Below the pieces are notes generated by a model that saw only the letters and a program-made list of their open reading frames with translations, had not been told where the DNA came from and made no database searches. This document shows positions 44,537 through 52,765 of a stretch of DNA of 64,000 bases, one piece after another. Source of the stretch: Fluviicoccus sp. (GTDB lineage: Bacteria; Pseudomonadota; Gammaproteobacteria; Pseudomonadales; Moraxellaceae); the NCBI RefSeq assembly GCF_030646115.1, contig NZ_JAUSMX010000015.1, positions 62,001 to 126,000 of the forward strand. Direction: 5' to 3'. Numbering within the stretch: the stretch's first letter is position 1; each line of letters starts with the position of its first letter. The translations under genes were made by a program, and so were the position numbers.

Positions 44537-44596
44537 GATGCACCTCGTGAATACCTGCCGAATGTGAAAAGTGGGGCAGTTACGCCCCATGTAGCC

Positions 44597-46015
44597 TTAA
44601 TCCATGCTTTGGAAAAGCGTCTTCACCTTCTTGCTTTCGCTCGGATACGATTTCTTGCTACCGTTCACATCGCTGAAGGTCACATCCAGACCGTCACCAC
44701 GATACACCTTGCGTTGAGACGAGAGCGGGCCCATCCACAACATATAGTATTCACGGTATTGGGCAATGAAGTTCGCGCTGCGCGGCGCCATGACAACAGA
44801 ATTATTTGCTGCCAAGGCATACATTTCCAAGCTTGTTTCTGCACGAAGTGTCTCGGCATTAAACATAATACTATCAAACCGCTTGCGTTCGGTGCCAAAA
44901 ATATCAACGCTCACATAAACAACCGCATCTGGCGTGATCCGCATCTTTTCAAGTGCAGCAGGGTCAAGCACTGTCACGCCATTCAGTTGCAGATAATCAA
45001 GAATCTCCCCCTGCAAATAGGTTGCATCGCTCTTCGCGATCCCATTAACTGAGTATTCGCCAAAGCCACCATAACGCATTTCCAAGGTATTGTTTACTGA
45101 ATGGCCTTGCGTCTGCGTAATGCGGCTACCGGCAGCCGGAGCCAACACCTCGCGCTTGAGGCTGTAGGTCCCATCCGTATTGGACTGCGATTGCGAAGCG
45201 CCTTGAGAGGTCGCATTTTCCTGACCGGTGCTGCTGCCGGTACGTGTATCCGTTGAGGTGGCGCTGCCGGTCTGATTCGACGACGAAGTGCTGCTATCCG
45301 CCGTCTGGGTCTGCTGGCTGTTGCTCCCGGACGTGCTGCTGGTGGATGTGTCCGTATTGGTATTGCTGCCTGTGGACGCCGAGGTGGTGTCATCGCGCTG
45401 CGTTGTCACCACGCTCCCCGTAGTGGTCGTGGTGTCCGAACGGTTCGCCACAGTGCCCGTATTGGAACTAGTTGATTGGGTTGTTCCATTCGACGAAGCG
45501 GATGAGGTTCCAGTGCTGTTGTTTGTGCCGGTGCTGCTGCTGCTGCCGGTCGCACTGGAGGATGAGTTCGTTGTGGCGCTGCCTTGGGAGGAGTTATTGC
45601 CAGTGCTGTTGACCGTCGAAGAACCGCTATTAGTACCGGACGCCTGTGTAGCATTGTTATTCAGACCGGACTCGCTAACGGTAAACATCGGGAAGGTTGA
45701 GCGTTCGGTTGTGACCGGGGAGTTGTTGTAGCCCTGGGATGTCACCGCAAAGAAGGATGCGCGGCCACCCTGGAAATTACCACCGCCCTCATCAGATATC
45801 ATCCGAACCATCAGGACAATTTTCTTGCCACGCAAAGCGGAAACATCCAGATCGCGCAAGGTAGAGCGTGCACTGGTCGAAACAATGCGCTGTTCCAGTG
45901 CGGAGCGCTTGCCGCCGCCATGCCCCGGCAAACCCATCATGGTGCCGCAGCCGGTCATACTTAGGGCAATGCAGGTGGCAATAGCGGTTTGAACGAATTT
46001 GGTGCGAATTTTCAT
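44597..46015 (-). CDS. lipoprotein with long Ser/Thr/Asn-rich linker, 472 aa
   Basis: Lipobox SMTGC (Cys 23), then a first globular part (about 35-115: RGKKIVLMVRMISDEGGG, ASFFAVTSQGYNN), a linker of about 165 residues (about 118-282) made mostly of Ser, Thr, Asn, Gly and Gln, and a second globular part (about 285-472: ILDYLQLNGVTVLDPAALEKM, VVYVSVDIFGTERKRFDS, REYYMLWMGPLSSQRKVY). The second part has the feel of a GNA1162/CsgG-like lipoprotein fold but I do not recognise it. The ATG at 46015 is chosen for the signal peptide; the frame is open to 46171. It is the first gene of the toxin operon and could display or export the toxin. Confidence 0.7.
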   Translation of the reverse strand: MKIRTKFVQTAIATCIALSMTGCGTMMGLPGHGGGKRSALEQRIVSTSARSTLRDLDVSALRGKKIVLMVRMISDEGGGNFQGGRASFFAVTSQGYNNSPVTTERSTFPMFTVSESGLNNNATQASGTNSGSSTVNSTGNNSSQGSATTNSSSSATGSSSSTGTNNSTGTSSASSNGTTQSTSSNTGTVANRSDTTTTTGSVVTTQRDDTTSASTGSNTNTDTSTSSTSGSNSQQTQTADSSTSSSNQTGSATSTDTRTGSSTGQENATSQGASQSQSNTDGTYSLKREVLAPAAGSRITQTQGHSVNNTLEMRYGGFGEYSVNGIAKSDATYLQGEILDYLQLNGVTVLDPAALEKMRITPDAVVYVSVDIFGTERKRFDSIMFNAETLRAETSLEMYALAANNSVVMAPRSANFIAQYREYYMLWMGPLSSQRKVYRGDGLDVTFSDVNGSKKSYPSESKKVKTLFQSMD

Positions 46016-46196
46016 TGTGCTTCCCCTGTCTCGCAAATGTGCGAATTTGACGGGGGTAACTCGGGCAGGAACCGCGAAGGATGGCAATTGTGCAAAAAAC
46101 TTGCGTTTTTCGCAAAAAGGCATAAATTGATAGTGTTCGACGGATATGGAGAGTTGCCTTGCAATTTGCAAAGCTCACCACTACAATCCGCCGCGC

Positions 46197-46277
46197 ACAG
46201 CAAGCATCGATCGCTTTTCTGCCAGAGATACACCTGTCGTAGAAAAAGGTTGTAGGTTCGTTCCCTGCGCTTGCTGT
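46197..46277 (+). ncRNA. structured RNA candidate resembling half of a tRNA
   Basis: ACAGCAAGC (46197-46205) pairs perfectly with GCTTGCTGT (46269-46277). Directly inside its 3' strand is a 5-base stem (GTAGG 46252-46256 / CCTGC 46264-46268) with a 7-base loop TTCGTTC, which is exactly the geometry of a tRNA T-arm joined to an acceptor stem; the loop differs from the TTCRANY consensus at one position. A further stem TTTTCT (46215-46220) / AGAAAA (46241-46246) encloses a 20-base loop. No normal anticodon arm or CCA end is found, so it is not a standard tRNA. A strong terminator follows within 5 bases. Confidence 0.45.
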
Positions 46278-46281
46278 CCCG

Positions 46282-46315
46282 GCTCGATAAGGTTGCCGCC
46301 TTATCGAGCTTTTTT
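46282..46315 (+). terminator. strong Rho-independent terminator
   Basis: An 11-base perfect stem (GCTCGATAAGG / CCTTATCGAGC) with a 6-base loop is followed by TTTTTT. There is no plus-strand protein gene before it for several kilobases, so its natural client is the structured RNA candidate at 46197-46277. Confidence 0.85.
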
Positions 46316-46949
46316 ATGCCTGTTTTTTCATTCAGGCACAGACATGGTGCACGCGCATTAGATGCAAGTTTAGGCGAGCGACTTGGCATTGCCAAGCGCT
46401 TTATGACAAATTTATGGTCTTTCCACTGCCAACTCCCGGCAGCAGATTCAGTGACGCTCGTTAGCGGTCAACTGGGCGGAGCAAGCGGGGATTTTCTGAG
46501 GAATTGCGTGCGGCTGTCGCTATGGAAACAAGAGTGCCCGGTATGAACCATCCGAGTGAGTGATGTTGTCATTCTTCTTCTTATAATGGTGGCTTCAACC
46601 GCCTTGCGGTCTCCGAGATGCGCTGGCTGCCAGGTCAGGCTACGAGAAAAAGCAAAAAGAACCACTTCAGCCTTTTCATGATTGGCTGTGTGGATTTGCC
46701 GAATGTCTCCACCTAACATGGAATACCCATAAGCACATCAACCTAATTCGTCTTTGGGCATTGAAATTGCCCGCCTCTAGACTATGACCCGTTTTTACTC
46801 CTCCACCTGAGGAAACGCAAGCATGATTTGACTACAAAAGCAGCCGCTCGTGTAAACGTCGTAGCCGCTAATATCGCTTGAAACCGGGAAACAAATTCAA
46901 AGCAATATTGATAAATGGATAGATGACAATTCTCTTGTAACTGGAGACC

Positions 46950-47636
46950 CTACACACCCCCCAAATGCTTCATCGCCTCCCGCACAGACAACCCGGACAA
47001 CTGCTGCCGATGCTCCTCCACAAACCGCCGCACCGCATCGGGATCATGCCGCGCATAGTCCCGCAGCGCCCAGCCAATCGCCTTGCGGATGAAGAATTCC
47101 GTCTCCGGCGCACAGGTCGCGGCATAACGGAACAGGCGTCCGGCATCGCAGTCGCCATACCAGCCCAGTTGATGCAATAGGGCAATGCGCCGCACCCACA
47201 GGTTGTCATGGGTCAGAGCATCGTCCATGAGCCGCTGAATCTGCGGATCTTCCACCCGGGCGCGATGAATCACCGCACCGACCACCTTGGCCAGCCCGTC
47301 CACCGAATCCCACCAGGATTTCCGCTGCACCAGCGCCAGCAAGGCGGGGATATCGGCAACCGTCAGCCCATTGGCGTGACGGGCAAGCAGATCGACGGCC
47401 ACGTACTGGAATTCCCGCTCCGGAAACTCCCACAATGCATTCGCCACGGCCAGCGTTTCCGCACCGCTGAAACGCACCTTGCCCAGCGCCGCCACCGCCT
47501 GTCGCCGCTCCGGGGTCTTGATGCCGAGGAAAGGGAACTGGTCGCGCTGATAAGCGCGCATCGGGGCGGCGAGTTCAGGGTTAGCCAGAGCACCCAAAGC
47601 TGCGCGGACCCGAACAAGATATTGTTCCGTATCCAC
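46950..47636 (-). CDS. DNA alkylation repair protein, AlkD family, 228 aa
   Basis: HEAT-like helical repeats with the signature KSWWDSVDGLA, in which the Trp pair and Asp form the base-excision site of AlkD glycosylases; these remove N3- and N7-alkylated purines from DNA. QFPFLGIKTPERRQAV near the start is also typical. GTG 47636 starts one base after the crotonase stop codon, so both are likely translated from one mRNA; the frame is open to 47663 with a G-rich run. Confidence 0.87.
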   Translation of the reverse strand: MDTEQYLVRVRAALGALANPELAAPMRAYQRDQFPFLGIKTPERRQAVAALGKVRFSGAETLAVANALWEFPEREFQYVAVDLLARHANGLTVADIPALLALVQRKSWWDSVDGLAKVVGAVIHRARVEDPQIQRLMDDALTHDNLWVRRIALLHQLGWYGDCDAGRLFRYAATCAPETEFFIRKAIGWALRDYARHDPDAVRRFVEEHRQQLSGLSVREAMKHLGGV

Positions 47637-47637
47637 C

Positions 47638-48411
47638 TTAGAATTTCCCCCCCTTCCCCTCACCCCCCGAAAACCGCCCCGCCCCCGCCACCGACTCCCC
47701 GCTGGCCAGCGTCTTCAAGCCATGCCCGAACTCATTCCGTAAGGCCTCTTCCACCCTCATCCCCCACTGCTCATACGCACTCATCCGGTCGCCTCGCAGG
47801 CACGTCTGGGGAAAGCCGGCAATCTGCAACGCCAACTCTTCCGCCACCGCCATCACCTGACCGGCGGGCGCCACCCGGTTCGCCAACCCGATCGCCAATG
47901 CTTCCTGCGCATCCATCGGCCGCCCGGTCAGCATCAGGTCCAGCGCCCGGCTCATACCGATCAGCCTCGGCAGGCGCACGGTGCCACCGTCTATCAATGG
48001 CACGCCAAACCGGCGGCAGAACACCCCGAACACCGCCGACTCCTCCGCCACCCGCAGGTCACACCACAACGCCAGTTCCAGCCCGCCCGCCACGCAATAG
48101 CCGCTCACCGCCGCAATTACCGGCTTGCTCAACAGCATCCGTGTCGGTCCCATCGGACCGTCGCCTTCGGTGTCCAGCCGGTTGCGGCGTTCGGGATCGG
48201 CAAACACCGCCTTGAGGTCCGCCCCGGCGCAGAAATTGCCGCCCTCGCCGCAAAGAATCGCCACCGACAATTCAGGATCGGCTTCAAAGTCGCGGAAAGC
48301 CTGCGCCAGCGCCTCAGCGGTGGGTCGGTCGACGGCGTTGCGGGCTTCGGGGCGGGTGATGAAGACTTTCAGCAAAGGGGGTTGGCGTTCAACGCGGACG
48401 AGGGTGGACAT
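47638..48411 (-). CDS. crotonase-family protein (enoyl-CoA hydratase-like), 257 aa
   Basis: The oxyanion and active-site block AAVSGYCVAGGLELALWCDLRV carries one catalytic Glu, but at the second position the sequence FGVFCRRFGVPLIDGGTVRLPRLIG lacks a Glu, so it may be an isomerase, hydrolase or other family reaction and not a standard hydratase. The ATG at 48411 is preceded by GGAGCCCGCC; the frame continues to 48453. It lies just ahead of the alkD-type gene. Confidence 0.83.
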   Translation of the reverse strand: MSTLVRVERQPPLLKVFITRPEARNAVDRPTAEALAQAFRDFEADPELSVAILCGEGGNFCAGADLKAVFADPERRNRLDTEGDGPMGPTRMLLSKPVIAAVSGYCVAGGLELALWCDLRVAEESAVFGVFCRRFGVPLIDGGTVRLPRLIGMSRALDLMLTGRPMDAQEALAIGLANRVAPAGQVMAVAEELALQIAGFPQTCLRGDRMSAYEQWGMRVEEALRNEFGHGLKTLASGESVAGAGRFSGGEGKGGKF

Positions 48412-48516
48412 GGCGGGCTCCGGCCAGCGGGATGAGATATCCAGCATAGCCACCGACGCTGTTCTTCAGCAAGTCACCGCGCACCCCAGCGGTCGGAGGA
48501 CGCGGAAGGACCGGCC

Positions 48517-49236
48517 TCAGGGCTTGCGGTCAGGCGTGGGATGCATCACTTCGTCCAGCGTCAGGCCGGTCAAGCCTTGAACACTGCGCCAGATGTAGTA
48601 GAAAACCGCCATCATCATCAGGGTGGAGGGCACGGCAATCACCGGGTAGCTGAGCAGGTTCATGCGGCCCAGTTCGGCATTGAAGGCCTCACTGCCCGCC
48701 GGGCTGACCACGATCCACTTGGCCAGAAGATAATTCATCAATGACGAAAAAAAGAAAGTGCCGCTCAGCAGGTAGGTGGCCCTTTGCAAGCGGGTCTCAA
48801 AGTGCGCCGTATGGCCGCCCTGCTCCAGTCGCTCGTGAATCAGGTCGATGTTCAGCACCGCCTTGTTGAACAACAGGGTGCGGATCAAAGGGTAACGTGT
48901 CCGGGTGGAAACCAGCACCGCCAGACCGATCAGGCCGGGGATGGCCGCTTCCTTGATGGCCAGCCACTGGCTGTCCAGTTTCAGCAGGCCAATGCTGCCG
49001 GTCAGCAGGACACTGACCAGGCCCAGCAAAGCGATGAAATTGAATTTGCGATACTTGATGAGCTCGAAGCCGCCCCACCCCAAGGGGAAAGCCAGCGCCA
49101 GCGCCAGGGCTCCGTCCGCGCCCAAATGCGACTCACCACTCAGCTTCATCAGGATCAAAGAGGGTATCAGCAGGCTCACCAGCAAATCGACCATGGGCCG
49201 GGGCTGGTGGGATGGTCGGGGGGCGGAATTGGTCAT
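48517..49236 (-). CDS. VC0807-like multi-spanning membrane protein, 239 aa
   Basis: Five to six hydrophobic helices; VSLLIPSLILMKLSGES, FIALLGLVSVLLTGSIGLLK and EAAIPGLIGLAVLVSTRTRYPLIRTLLFN fit the VC0807 family, which is related to intracellular septation protein A. Function is not established. The start at ATG 49236 excludes 32 unlikely upstream codons. It is divergent from the PaaX-like gene and shares a 165-base AT-rich gap with it. Confidence 0.68.
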   Translation of the reverse strand: MTNSAPRPSHQPRPMVDLLVSLLIPSLILMKLSGESHLGADGALALALAFPLGWGGFELIKYRKFNFIALLGLVSVLLTGSIGLLKLDSQWLAIKEAAIPGLIGLAVLVSTRTRYPLIRTLLFNKAVLNIDLIHERLEQGGHTAHFETRLQRATYLLSGTFFFSSLMNYLLAKWIVVSPAGSEAFNAELGRMNLLSYPVIAVPSTLMMMAVFYYIWRSVQGLTGLTLDEVMHPTPDRKP

Positions 49237-49371
49237 GGCGTCAGGAAGCAAAAAAGAGGATGAATCATCGCCTGCCGGCCCCCGGACGGCCAGCGTGACA
49301 ATGCGGTAATCTGTGGAAATAATGTAATACACCTGATGGTAGATACATTAATAAAAATGAAATAAACTGCT

Positions 49372-49393
49372 AGTCACTGTAATGTTTGTGACT
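49372..49393. promoter_or_regulatory. inverted repeat just before the PaaX-like gene, operator candidate
   Basis: AGTCAC and GTGACT form a perfect 6-base inverted repeat with 10 bases between them, ending 8 bases before ATG 49402. Its position suggests repression by the PaaX-like protein itself; the known Escherichia coli PaaX site has a different sequence, so this is only a candidate. Confidence 0.45.
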
Positions 49394-49401
49394 GCCAGAC
49401 C

Positions 49402-50226
49402 ATGACCCGTCCCAATCCCCGCCACCTGCTGCTCAACCTGATGACCGCCGCCGACGACCAGACGCTGTCCGCCCGCGACGCCGTGGCCGGCTGCGCCCTG
49501 TTCGGCATTACCGAAAACAGCGTACGCGTGACACTGGTGCGGCTGGCGGCGGGCGGACTGATTGAAGCCGCCGGGCGCGGCGCGTATCGTCTCGGCCCCA
49601 ACGCCACTGGCCTCGCCAGCGACGTGGCGGGCTGGCGGCAGGCGGAACAGCGGCTGCGCGACTGGAACGGCGACTGGGTGGCAGTGCATGTCGGCAACCT
49701 CGGCCGCAGCGACCGCACCGCCCTGCGCGTGCGTGACCGGGCGCTGGCGCTGCTGGGCCTGTGCGAGCTGGAACGAGGACTCTACCTGCGCCCGGACAAC
49801 CTGCTGGGCGGCGTCAGCGCCGTGCGCGAGCGCCTGTACAAGCTGGGGCTGGAAACGGAAGCGTCCGTGTTCCGCCTGGCCGACCTCGACCCCGCCCGCG
49901 ACGCCCGCGCCCGTTCACTCTGGGACGGCGACGCCCTCAACCGTCGCTACCGCGACACCCGCCAGCGGCTGGACGCCTGGCTGGCCAAGGTAGACGAGCT
50001 GGAGCCGGAAGCCGCCGCCCGCGAATCCTACCTGCTGGGCAACGAGGCCATCCGCCACATGGTCTTCGACCCGCTGCTGCCGGAACCGCTGGTTGACACC
50101 AATGCCCGCCGCGCCTGCGCCGATCTGGTCCAGCACTTCGACCGCGCCGGCCGCGTCATCTGGCGGCAGCTGTACGACAGTTTCCGCCCGAGCGCTGCCG
50201 CCCCCGGCGACAGCGCCGTGCATTAG
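49402..50226 (+). CDS. PaaX-family transcription repressor, 274 aa
   Basis: The N-terminal winged helix (LFGITENSVRVTLVRLAAGGLIE) is followed by RGAYRLG and a PaaX-like middle and C-terminal domain (LRDWNGDWVAVHV, SYLLGNEAIRHMVFDPLLPEPLV). PaaX proteins are GntR-like repressors of aromatic or acyl-CoA degradation genes that respond to aryl-CoA thioesters. No clear ribosome site precedes the ATG. It lies 9 bases before the nitrilase gene, and the three genes to 52664 form one operon. Confidence 0.85.
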   Translation: MTRPNPRHLLLNLMTAADDQTLSARDAVAGCALFGITENSVRVTLVRLAAGGLIEAAGRGAYRLGPNATGLASDVAGWRQAEQRLRDWNGDWVAVHVGNLGRSDRTALRVRDRALALLGLCELERGLYLRPDNLLGGVSAVRERLYKLGLETEASVFRLADLDPARDARARSLWDGDALNRRYRDTRQRLDAWLAKVDELEPEAAARESYLLGNEAIRHMVFDPLLPEPLVDTNARRACADLVQHFDRAGRVIWRQLYDSFRPSAAAPGDSAVH

Positions 50227-50235
50227 GCCATCACC

Positions 50236-50994
50236 ATGACCATGCCCCACTCGCTGCACGTCGCGATTGCCCAATACCCGGCGCGCTATAACGATATCGT
50301 CGGCGCGCTCGGCTGGCTGGAAGCGCAACTGGAACAGCATGCGGCCGGGCTTGTGGTGCTGCCGGAAACCGCCTTTACCGGCTATGTCTCGCCGCACGGG
50401 GATTTCGACCTCAGCGGCTTCGCCGAAGCCCTCGACGGTTTCACCGCCCGCGCCTGCGCCAACCTCGCCCGCCGTTACCGCACCGCGCTGGCCGTTCCCC
50501 TGATTGAACGCGACGGCCCACGCTGCTACAACAGCCTGCTGCTGTTCAACCGCGAAGGCGAACGCATCGGCCACTGGCGCAAGCGTCACCCGTGGATGCC
50601 GGAAACCTGGGCCACGCCCGGCAACCTCGGCACGCCGGTGGTGGAACTGGACGGGGTGCGCATTTGCGCCGGGATCTGCTTCGACATCCACTTCATCGCC
50701 GACGATGCCCCCGACGCCCTGCACGCCGCCGACCTGTTCCTGTTCCCCTCGGCCTGGGTGGAGGATGAAGACTCCCGGCCCGAACGGCTGGCCGCACTGG
50801 CCGCCGGATTCAACCTCGCCGTGGTCAACGCCAACTGGGGTGCGGGGTATCCGCGCCTGCCCGGCCAGGGCCATTCCCAAATCTACGCGGCGGGCGGCCA
50901 ACGGGTCGCCGCTACCCCGCCGCACAGCGCCGCCGCCTGGTGCGACGCCACCCTGATTTTCCCGACGCCATCCGTCTCCGGAGCCACACCATGA
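50236..50994 (+). CDS. carbon-nitrogen hydrolase (nitrilase superfamily), 252 aa
   Basis: The catalytic triad is visible: Glu 44 in VLPETAFTGY, Lys in GHWRKRHPW, and Cys 148 in GICFDIHF. Such enzymes cleave amide or nitrile bonds in small molecules. The stop overlaps the start of the acyl-CoA dehydrogenase by 4 bases, so both act in the PaaX-controlled pathway, the substrate of which is unknown. Confidence 0.85.
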   Translation: MTMPHSLHVAIAQYPARYNDIVGALGWLEAQLEQHAAGLVVLPETAFTGYVSPHGDFDLSGFAEALDGFTARACANLARRYRTALAVPLIERDGPRCYNSLLLFNREGERIGHWRKRHPWMPETWATPGNLGTPVVELDGVRICAGICFDIHFIADDAPDALHAADLFLFPSAWVEDEDSRPERLAALAAGFNLAVVNANWGAGYPRLPGQGHSQIYAAGGQRVAATPPHSAAAWCDATLIFPTPSVSGATP

Positions 50995-52664
50995 CCGCAC
51001 CATACGAACAAGACAGCGCCAGCCGCTTCCTCGCCGACACCCACGAAGTGCAGAACGTCTCCCGCGAATTCCAGGACGTGAACCTCTACACCACCGACAC
51101 CGCGCTGCAGGCCGCCGTGCACCGCGAAGGCGGCGGCTGGGCGGACGCGGAGCTTGAAAAGTTCGGCGCGCTGACCGGCTCGGCGGACTATCTGGAACTG
51201 GGCCATCTCGCCAACAAGTTCGGCCCGGAATTCGACCCGCAGGACCGCTTCGGCAACCGTGTCGATCTGGTGAAGTATCACCCGGCCTACCACACGCTGA
51301 TGAAGACTTCGATCGAGCACGGCATCCATGCTTCGCCCTGGACCGACCGGGTGGACGGCACGCATGTCGTCCGCGCCGCCAAGTCCTACCTGCAATCGCA
51401 GGTGGAAGCCGGACACGGCTGCCCGATCACCATGACCTTCGCCGCCATTCCCTCGCTGCGGCTGCAACCCGACCTCGCCGCCATCTGGGAACCGAAGATC
51501 ACCAGCCGTATCTATGACCCGCGCAACATCCCGATGGAACAGAAACAGGGCGTCACCATAGGCATGGGCATGACCGAGAAACAGGGCGGCTCCGACGTGC
51601 GCAGCAACACCACCCGCGCCTATCCGGTGGGACAAGGCGGTCCCGGCCAGGCCTACGAACTGGTCGGCCACAAATTCTTCCTCTCCGCGCCGATGTGCGA
51701 CGCCTTCCTGGTACTGGCGCAGGCACCGGGCGGTCTCACCTGCTTCCTGGTCCCCCGCTGGCGGCCGGACGGCAGCAAGAACCCGCTGCAGGTGCTGCGC
51801 CTGAAACGCAAGATGGGCAATGTCTCCAACGCGTCCAGTGAAATCGAACTGCGCGGCGCGCTGGCGTGGATGGTGGGGCAGGAAGGACGCGGCGTGCGCA
51901 CCATCATTGAAATGGTGAGCATGACCCGCTTCGACTGCATGATCGGCTCCAGCGCCGGCATGCGCATGGCAGTGGCGCAGGCACTGCATCATTGCTCCCT
52001 GCGTTCCGCCTTCGGCAATGTGCTGGACCAGCAGCCACTGATGCAGAACGTGCTGGCCGACCTGGCGCTGGAAAGCGAAGCCGCGATGACGCTGACCCTG
52101 CGCATCGCGCATGCGATGGACAACTGTCACAACGAACACGAGGAACTGATGGTGCGACTGGCCACCGCCGTCGGCAAGTACTGGATCTGCAAGCGAACCC
52201 CCAACCATGCCTACGAGGCCATGGAATGCATCGGCGGCAGCGGCGTCATGGAAGACAGCCCCTTCCCCCGCCTGTACCGCGAGGCCCCGATCAACGCCAT
52301 CTGGGAAGGCAGCGGCAATGTGCAGTGCCTGGATGTGCTGCGCGCCATGCAGAAGACCCCCGCGGTGGTGGACGCCTTCTTCGCCGAACTGAAGACAGCG
52401 CGCGGCGGCAACGCCGTGCTGGATGGTTATGTGAAAGCGCTGCATCATGAATTCGCGGACTTTAATGATCTGGAATTCCGCGCCCGCGACGTGGTGGACC
52501 GCATGGCGCTGGCGCTGCAGGCCTCGCTGATGGTGCGACATGCCCCGGCGATGGCGAGTGATGCGTTCTGCACGTCGCGGCTGGCGGGGGTGGGGCAGCA
52601 TAACTACGGGACACTGCCCAGAGGCACGGATGCGGCGGGGATTATCAATCGGGCAAGGGGCTGA
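50991..52664 (+). CDS. acyl-CoA dehydrogenase, AidB-like, 557 aa
   Basis: The flavin-binding core GMGMTEKQGGSDVRSNTTRA is nearly that of AidB, and ECIGGSGVMEDSPFPRLYREAPINAIWEGSGNVQCLDVLR is the C-terminal AidB/ACAD signature. The length (AidB about 541) and an extra C-terminal part fit this subgroup. AidB proteins bind DNA and may inactivate alkylating agents; others are acyl-CoA dehydrogenases of unknown substrate. ATG 50991 is in the ATGA overlap. The alkylation-repair gene alkD lies 3 kb away, which may be chance. Confidence 0.85.
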   Translation: MTAPYEQDSASRFLADTHEVQNVSREFQDVNLYTTDTALQAAVHREGGGWADAELEKFGALTGSADYLELGHLANKFGPEFDPQDRFGNRVDLVKYHPAYHTLMKTSIEHGIHASPWTDRVDGTHVVRAAKSYLQSQVEAGHGCPITMTFAAIPSLRLQPDLAAIWEPKITSRIYDPRNIPMEQKQGVTIGMGMTEKQGGSDVRSNTTRAYPVGQGGPGQAYELVGHKFFLSAPMCDAFLVLAQAPGGLTCFLVPRWRPDGSKNPLQVLRLKRKMGNVSNASSEIELRGALAWMVGQEGRGVRTIIEMVSMTRFDCMIGSSAGMRMAVAQALHHCSLRSAFGNVLDQQPLMQNVLADLALESEAAMTLTLRIAHAMDNCHNEHEELMVRLATAVGKYWICKRTPNHAYEAMECIGGSGVMEDSPFPRLYREAPINAIWEGSGNVQCLDVLRAMQKTPAVVDAFFAELKTARGGNAVLDGYVKALHHEFADFNDLEFRARDVVDRMALALQASLMVRHAPAMASDAFCTSRLAGVGQHNYGTLPRGTDAAGIINRARG

Positions 52665-52765
52665 ATTGGCCCCAAATCACAATTTCTTGTCCCCTTCTCC
52701 CCTGTTACCGGACGCTCAGCATGTTATTTTCAACCTGACATTAGTCAATGACACGGTTGAGACCC

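Larger units (their letters stand above)
46016..46949. other. 934-base gap holding the operon promoter and a structured RNA candidate
   Basis: Between the lipoprotein start and the AlkD stop no protein gene is supported. The first 180 bases must contain the minus-strand promoter of the lipoprotein operon. A structured element with terminator lies at 46197-46315. Bases 46320-46949 hold no recognisable gene, repeat or transposase fragment. Confidence 0.5.

Noticed and set aside
46197-46277. A standard tRNA gene
   Set aside because: The anticodon arm and CCA end are missing and the T-loop departs from consensus, so only an RNA candidate is claimed.
46016-46395. Minus-strand open frame upstream of the Ser/Thr-rich lipoprotein
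   Set aside because: It overlaps the RNA candidate and its terminator, has no family pattern and no ribosome site; treated as non-coding.
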